Assembly: GCA_963924555.1 (NCBI GenBank)
Contig: OZ004591.1
Span: forward strand, 7,254,001-7,318,000
DNA length: 64,000 nucleotides
Reading direction: 5' to 3'
Source: Crambe crambe
Lineage: Eukaryota; Porifera; Demospongiae; Poecilosclerida; Crambeidae
The notes under the pieces were generated by a model. That model was not told the DNA's origin, searched no databases, and saw nothing but the letters and a program-made list of their open reading frames with translations. The translations under genes were made by a program, and so were the position numbers. Positions 59,261 to 64,000 of this stretch are shown here, in pieces; position 1 is the stretch's first letter; every line of letters begins with the position of its first letter.

Positions 59261-60975
59261 GCCATTTCTACTAACTTTAAAAGAAATTTTCCTTTTGCTC
59301 GTAATGTTTTTATTATAAATTTATACAGATAATTCCGATATCCTCTCTGTATGTACTTGATCGCACGTTTAATTTGTGGATATCGATACCCATCTATAAT
59401 GCAATAATTTCACTTGATCAAAACTTTTGAAATATAAAGAAAATACAAAAGATTTTTATATAACAGCATTGCCTTCTGTTTAAGCTATCTATCAATATGC
59501 TTAGTTTGGCCATACCTATAATTTCGAAAATATATCATAATAGGTCTTCAAAGTAACTGACGACGAATTCATACTATCATAACTTTTGAAATATCAAGCG
59601 TATACAGATAATTTCGATAGCATAGCATTGCTCTTTATGTAAACTTTCTGTTCATATACTTACTTTGTCCATTCCGACAATTTTTAAATACATGGTAAAG
59701 GGTCGTCAAATTTCTAACCTACTCATAACTGATGGTTACTTCTGGCTATCATAACTTTTGAAATATCAAGTGTATACATATAATTTTGATATCATAGCAT
59801 TATTCTCTGTGTAAGCTTTTGCTAATATGTCGACAAAGTTCAACTATCCAGAACAATCTTTCACTATTAACTTTTCAAATATTCACCCACATTTTATTAA
59901 ACTTTTCTTAACACACATATTTAAGACAATTGCGCATGTCAATTATCAACGACGCATATTTCTCCAATAATGCCCACCATATCTAATTAACGCCCACCAT
60001 TAATGCCATTTCTACTAACTTTAAAAGAAATTTTCCTTTTGCTCGTTATGTTTTTATTATACATTTATATAGATAATTCCGATATCCTCTCTGTGTGTAC
60101 TTGATCACACGTTTAATTTGTGGATATCGATACCCACCTATAATGTAATACTTTCACTCGATCAAAACATTTGAAATATAAAGAAATACAAAAAATTTTA
60201 TATAACAGCATTGCCCTCTGTTTAAGCTATCTATCAATATGCTTAGTTTTGCCATACCTATAATTTCGAAAATATATTATAATAGGTCTTCAAAGTAACT
60301 GACGACGAATTCATACTATCATAACTTTTGAAATATCAAGCGTATACAGATAATTTCGATAGCATAGCATTGCTCTTTATGTAAACTTTCTGTTCATGTA
60401 CTTATTTTGTCCATTCCGACAATTTTTAAAATACATAGTAAAGGGTCGTCAAATTTCTAACCTACTCATAACTGATGGTGAATTCTGGCTATCATAACTT
60501 TTGAAGTATCAAGTGTATACATATAATTTTGATATCATAGCATTGTTCTCTGTGTAAGTTTTTTGTTAATATGTCGACAAAGTTCAACTATCCAGAACAA
60601 TCTTTCACTATTAACTTTTCAAATATACCATAGCATTGCTCTTTATGTATGCTTTCTGTTCATATGCTTATTTTATTAATTCCGATAATTAAAAAATATG
60701 ATAATGTTTCTTCAAAGTTCATAACTGATTGTTACTTCTGGCTATCATAACTTTTGAAATATCAAGTATATACATATAATTTAGATATCATAAAATTGCT
60801 CTCTGTGTAAGCTTTCTGCTTATATGCATATTTTGTCCATATTGACAATGTTCAACTATCTAGAAGATTCTCTTTACTATTAACTTTCGAAATATTCACC
60901 CACATTTTGTCAAAATTTTCTTAACACACACATATTTAAGACAATTGCGCATGTCAATTACCAACTACGCATATT
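59261..60975. repeat. 744-base tandem duplication with internal shorter repeats
   Basis: GCCATTTCTACTAACTTTAA begins at 59261 and again at 60005, and sequence between is followed at about 744 bases. Inside, ATCATAACTTTTGAAATATC recurs about six times. AT-rich. Confidence 0.85.
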
Positions 60976-60980
60976 TCTCC

Positions 60981-61340
60981 AATTGATGCCCACCGTATCT
61001 AATTGATGCCCACCGTATCTAATTGATGCCCACCGTATCTAATTGATGCCCACCGTATCTAATTGATGCCCACCGTATCTAATTGATGCCCACCGTATCT
61101 AATTGATGCCCACCGTATCTAATTGATGCCCACCGTTTCTAATTGATGCCCACCGTATCTAATTGATGCCCACCGTATCTAATTGATGCCCACCGTATCT
61201 AATTGATGCCCACCGTATCTAATTGATGCCCACCGTATCTAATTGATGCCCACCGTATCTAATTGATGCCCACCGTATCTAATTGATGCCCACCGTATCT
61301 AATTGATGCCCACCGTATCTAATTGATGCCCACCGTATCT
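60981..61340. repeat. 20-base satellite AATTGATGCCCACCGTATCT, 18 copies
   Basis: Eighteen head-to-tail copies, all identical except one base in the eighth (61121-61140, TTTCT instead of TATCT). Confidence 0.99.
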
Positions 61341-61391
61341 AGGGCTAGGGCTAGGGCTAGGGCTAGGGCTAGGGCTAGGGCTAGGGCTAGG
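61341..61391. repeat. (AGGGCT)n block, telomere-like variant
   Basis: Eight exact AGGGCT units directly continue the 20-base satellite, then GGGG. It differs by one base from the animal TTAGGG telomere repeat, read in the direction of a right-hand chromosome end. Confidence 0.9.
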
Positions 61392-61569
61392 GGCATGGAG
61401 AAGGATCCCTCACCATCCCTCATATATATAATATGATCCCTTATATTCATATACTTGAGTGTTTTATCCCTCAAATTCGCAAATTTGAGTCTTTTTTCCC
61501 CTTATGGTCATATACTTGGAGGATTTTACCCTTAAGTCAACCTCAACTTCATGGATAAATCTTATCTCG

Positions 61570-62060
61570 ATTTAGGGGTAAAATATCCATGAGGTTAGGT
61601 TTCTTTAACCTGGGTTGAGGTTTCCAGAGGTAAAATAGCCATGAGGTTATGTATTGTTAACCTGGGTTGAGGTTTCCAGAGGTAAAATAGCCATGAGGTT
61701 ATGTCCTGTTAACCTGGGTTGAGGTTTCCAGAGGTAAAATAGCCATGAGGTTATGTCTTGTTAACCTGGGTTGAGGTTTCCAGAGGTAAAATAGCCATGA
61801 GGTTATGTCTTGTTAACCTGGGTTGAGGTTTCCAGAGGTAAAATAGCCATGAGGTTATGTCCTGTTAACCTGGGTTGAGGTTTCCAGAGGTAAAATAGCC
61901 ATGAGGTTATGTCTTGTTAACCTGGGTTGAGGTTTCCAGAGGTAAAATAGCCATGAGGTTTTCCAACGTTAACCTGGGTTGAGATTTCCAGAGGTAAAAT
62001 AGCCATGAGGTTTTGTTTCGTTAACAGGGGTTGAGGTAAAGTATCCATGAGGTTAGTTAA
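61570..62060. repeat. 52-base tandem repeat, array A
   Basis: About eight copies, each with CCAGAGGTAAAATAGCCATG and TTAACCTGGGTTGAGG. The period of 52 is seen from TTTCCAGA at 61621 and 61673. Confidence 0.95.
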
Positions 62061-62340
62061 GTATTTATGAAGTCCCTCAAGTCACGGTAATGCACAGTAG
62101 ATGTCCCTCAAGTCTATTCCTACACTTTGAAGTATTACCAAGTACACTTAAGTCCCTCAAGTATAGATAAAGACATCAAAGTCCCTCAAGGCCAGATAGA
62201 GATTACAGAAGTCCCTCAAGTCATGGTAATGCACAGTAGATGTCCCTCAAGTCTATTCCTACACTTTGAAGTATTACGAAGTACACTTAAGTCCCTCAAG
62301 TCCATGCATCCGTAGCGCAGGCTGAAACCACAGAAGGGGA
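62060..62340. repeat. AAGTCCCTCAAGT-type repeats
   Basis: AGTCCCTCAAGTCA(C/T)GGTAA and TCCCTCAAGTCTATTCCTAC each occur twice. The same words restart at about 63,975 after array B, so the two regions are duplicates. Confidence 0.85.
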
Positions 62341-62880
62341 AGTGCACGCCGTAGCCAGCCATATGACGCACTCAGTAGATGTCCACCAGTCAACCTACCA
62401 ACAGGCCGGCAACACTGAAAAGACTGTCAAAACGTAAGTCATTTACAGTCTGCACACACACTAGTTCAACTCACATTGTACCATTCAGATACAAGAAGTT
62501 GTGGCCACGCCTTCCCAAAGCACATCAAACTCCACCCCCAGCAAAAAAGAAGACTCTATTCCGAAGAAGAATACTCAATCCTAAAGTGATATTTCGACAT
62601 TGGCGGAGAGAGGTCTAAAGTGGCAAAACTTTCTGAGTGTGCAGATTTCCTTAGAGAGTACCAGAGAGATATGCAGTTTGAGGGGAAGGACACAGGACAA
62701 GATCAAAAACATGATAAAGCAGAGCAAGTGACAGCAAACCAACAGTTCTTTTTATTTAAAATGTAATCAATCATTCTCACAAAAAACAGTACTAATGTAA
62801 TCAATCATTCTCACAATTTCTTTCTATTTCTAATCAAGTCTCACAATTCAAATTTTTCCTCTAGAAATTTAGATACTTTT
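62341..62880. other. No gene recognised
   Basis: One 79-residue basic frame (62379-62618) has no family features. AATCAATCATTCTCACAA is duplicated near 62,767 and 62,799. Confidence 0.35.
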
Positions 62881-62883
62881 TGC

Positions 62884-63225
62884 AGGACATCCCTCCTAGC
62901 TATACACTTATCTTTCCCTCCCGGCTTGCACGTCTCGGTGAATATCCTTCATGGATCCTTCCTGGATATTCTGGGACTTTGAAATTTCAGATACTTCTAG
63001 GAGGACAATTGGTGGCCCCCATGGATTCTGAGAGGACAATTGGTGACCCCCATGGATTCTGGGAGGACAATTGGTGACCCCCATGGGCCAGATACATCAT
63101 CCCTCCTAGCTATGACCTTACCTTTCCCTCCTGGCTTGCACATCTCAGTGAATATCCTTCATGGTTTCGTATTCGATCCTTCCTGGATATTCTGGGACTT
63201 TGAAATTTCAGCTCCTTCTTGGAGG
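62884..63225. repeat. ~210-base direct duplication
   Basis: CATCCCTCCTAGCTAT...CTTTCCCTCC(C/T)GGCTTGCAC...CTGGATATTCTGGGACTTTG is seen at 62,886 and again at about 63,098. Three GGACAATTGGTG(A/G)CCCCCATGG copies lie between. Confidence 0.85.
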
Positions 63226-63965
63226 ATCCAGAGGTAAAATAGCCATGAGGTTATGTCTTGTTAACCTGGGTTGAGGTTTCCAGAGGTAAAATAGCCATGA
63301 GGTTATCCATCGTTAACTTGGGTTGAGGTTTCCAGAGGTAAAATAGCCATGAGGTTATGTCTTGTTAACCTGGGTTGAGGTTTCCAGAGGTAAAATAGCC
63401 ATGAGGTTATCCAACGTTAACCTGGGTTGAGGTTTCCAGAGGTAAAATAGCCATGAGGTTATGTCTTGTTAATCTGGGTTGAGGTTTCCAGAGGTAAAAT
63501 AGCCATGAGGTTATGTCTTGTTAACCTGGATTGAAGTTTCCAGAGGTAAAATAGCCATGAGGTTATGTCTTGTTAATCTGGGTTGAGGTTTCCAGAGGTA
63601 AAATAGCCATGAGGTTATCCAATGTTAACCTGGGTTGAGGTTTCCAGAGGTAAAATAGCCATGAGGTTATGTCTTGTTAACCTGGGTTGAGGTTTCCAGA
63701 GGTAAAATAGCCATGAGGTTATCCAACGTTAACCTGGGTTGAGGTTTCCAGAGGTAAAATAGCCATGAGGTTATGTCTTGTTAACCTGGGTTGAGGTAAA
63801 ATAGCCATGAGGTTATCCAACGTTAACCTGGGTTGAGGTTTCCAGAGGTAAAATAGCCATGAGGTTATGTCTTGTTAACCTGGGTTGAGGTTTTCAGAGG
63901 TAAAATAGCCATGAGGTTTTGTTTCGTTAACAGGGGTTGAGGTAAAGTATCCATGAGGTTAGTTA
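63220..63965. repeat. 52-base tandem repeat, array B
   Basis: About 14 copies of the array A unit, with two interleaved variants (ATGTCTTGTTAACC and ATCCAACGTTAACC). The array end matches the array A end, including TTTTGTTTCGTTAACAGGGG. Confidence 0.95.
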
Positions 63966-64000
63966 AGTATTTATGAAGTCCCTCAAGTCATGGTAATGCA

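Noticed and set aside
60981-61340. Regular 20-base repeats resembling a CRISPR array
   Set aside because: Units are head-to-tail with no spacers and the DNA is animal nuclear. It is a satellite.
62379-62618. 79-residue basic frame as a gene
   Set aside because: No family features, no neighbouring exons, and it lies inside repeats.

Overview
This is nuclear DNA of an animal. The first 45 kb hold 26 protein genes, most with introns of about 40-110 bases, canonical GT-AG ends, and at least one minor-class (U12) AT-AC intron. Gene content is metazoan: a cadherin, TRAF6-like, BRCC36, PDCD10/CCM3, PHF14, CEP63-type, RASA3-type and TMEM164 genes. Very short introns, tiny intergenic spaces and the types of mobile element suggest an early-branching animal, most plausibly a demosponge. 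That placement is inference; I cannot name the species.

Layout of 1-44,900, in order: cadherin/LamG-like (-, cut by the left edge), RFC4 (+), PHF14 (-), MRPS24 (+), FUN14 protein (-), MRPL44 (+), unknown 247-residue protein (-), CEP63-like (+), BRCC36 (-), TRAF6-like (+), prohibitin-2 (-), TAF1C-like (+), RASA3-like RasGAP (-), PDCD10 (-), UGGT (+), VPS9-domain protein (+), smoothelin-motif/CH protein (-), adenylate kinase 3 (+), small coiled-coil protein (-), EBPL (+), RCE1 (-), CRAL-TRIO protein (+), pICln (+), TMEM164 (-), AMMECR1 (+), TIM13 (-). Almost every gene starts next to a divergently transcribed partner (12 head-to-head pairs, start codons 19 to about 340 bases apart) and ends tail-to-tail with the next pair. 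Several of these promoters carry CACGTG E-boxes, one a CRE, one a double E2F-like site, and three places share a 13-base word.

For most genes I resolved exons by hand so that phases add up to one open frame; those coordinates are in the entries. RASA3, UGGT, TAF1C and the VPS9 gene are given as spans with landmarks. The genes do not form one pathway. They are housekeeping (replication clamp loading, mitochondrial ribosome and import, ER glycoprotein quality control, splicing-factor assembly, CAAX processing) mixed with animal signalling (TRAF, RasGAP, CCM3).

From about 44,900 to the end there is no convincing intact gene. The region holds a decayed transposon-like gene with a copied piece of pICln beside it, a 2.3-kb terminal-inverted-repeat element with a 7-base target duplication, and then tandem repeats of many periods, including a 20-base satellite (18 copies) running into a (GGGCTA)n block that resembles a variant telomere repeat. 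It looks like a subtelomeric or heterochromatic flank.
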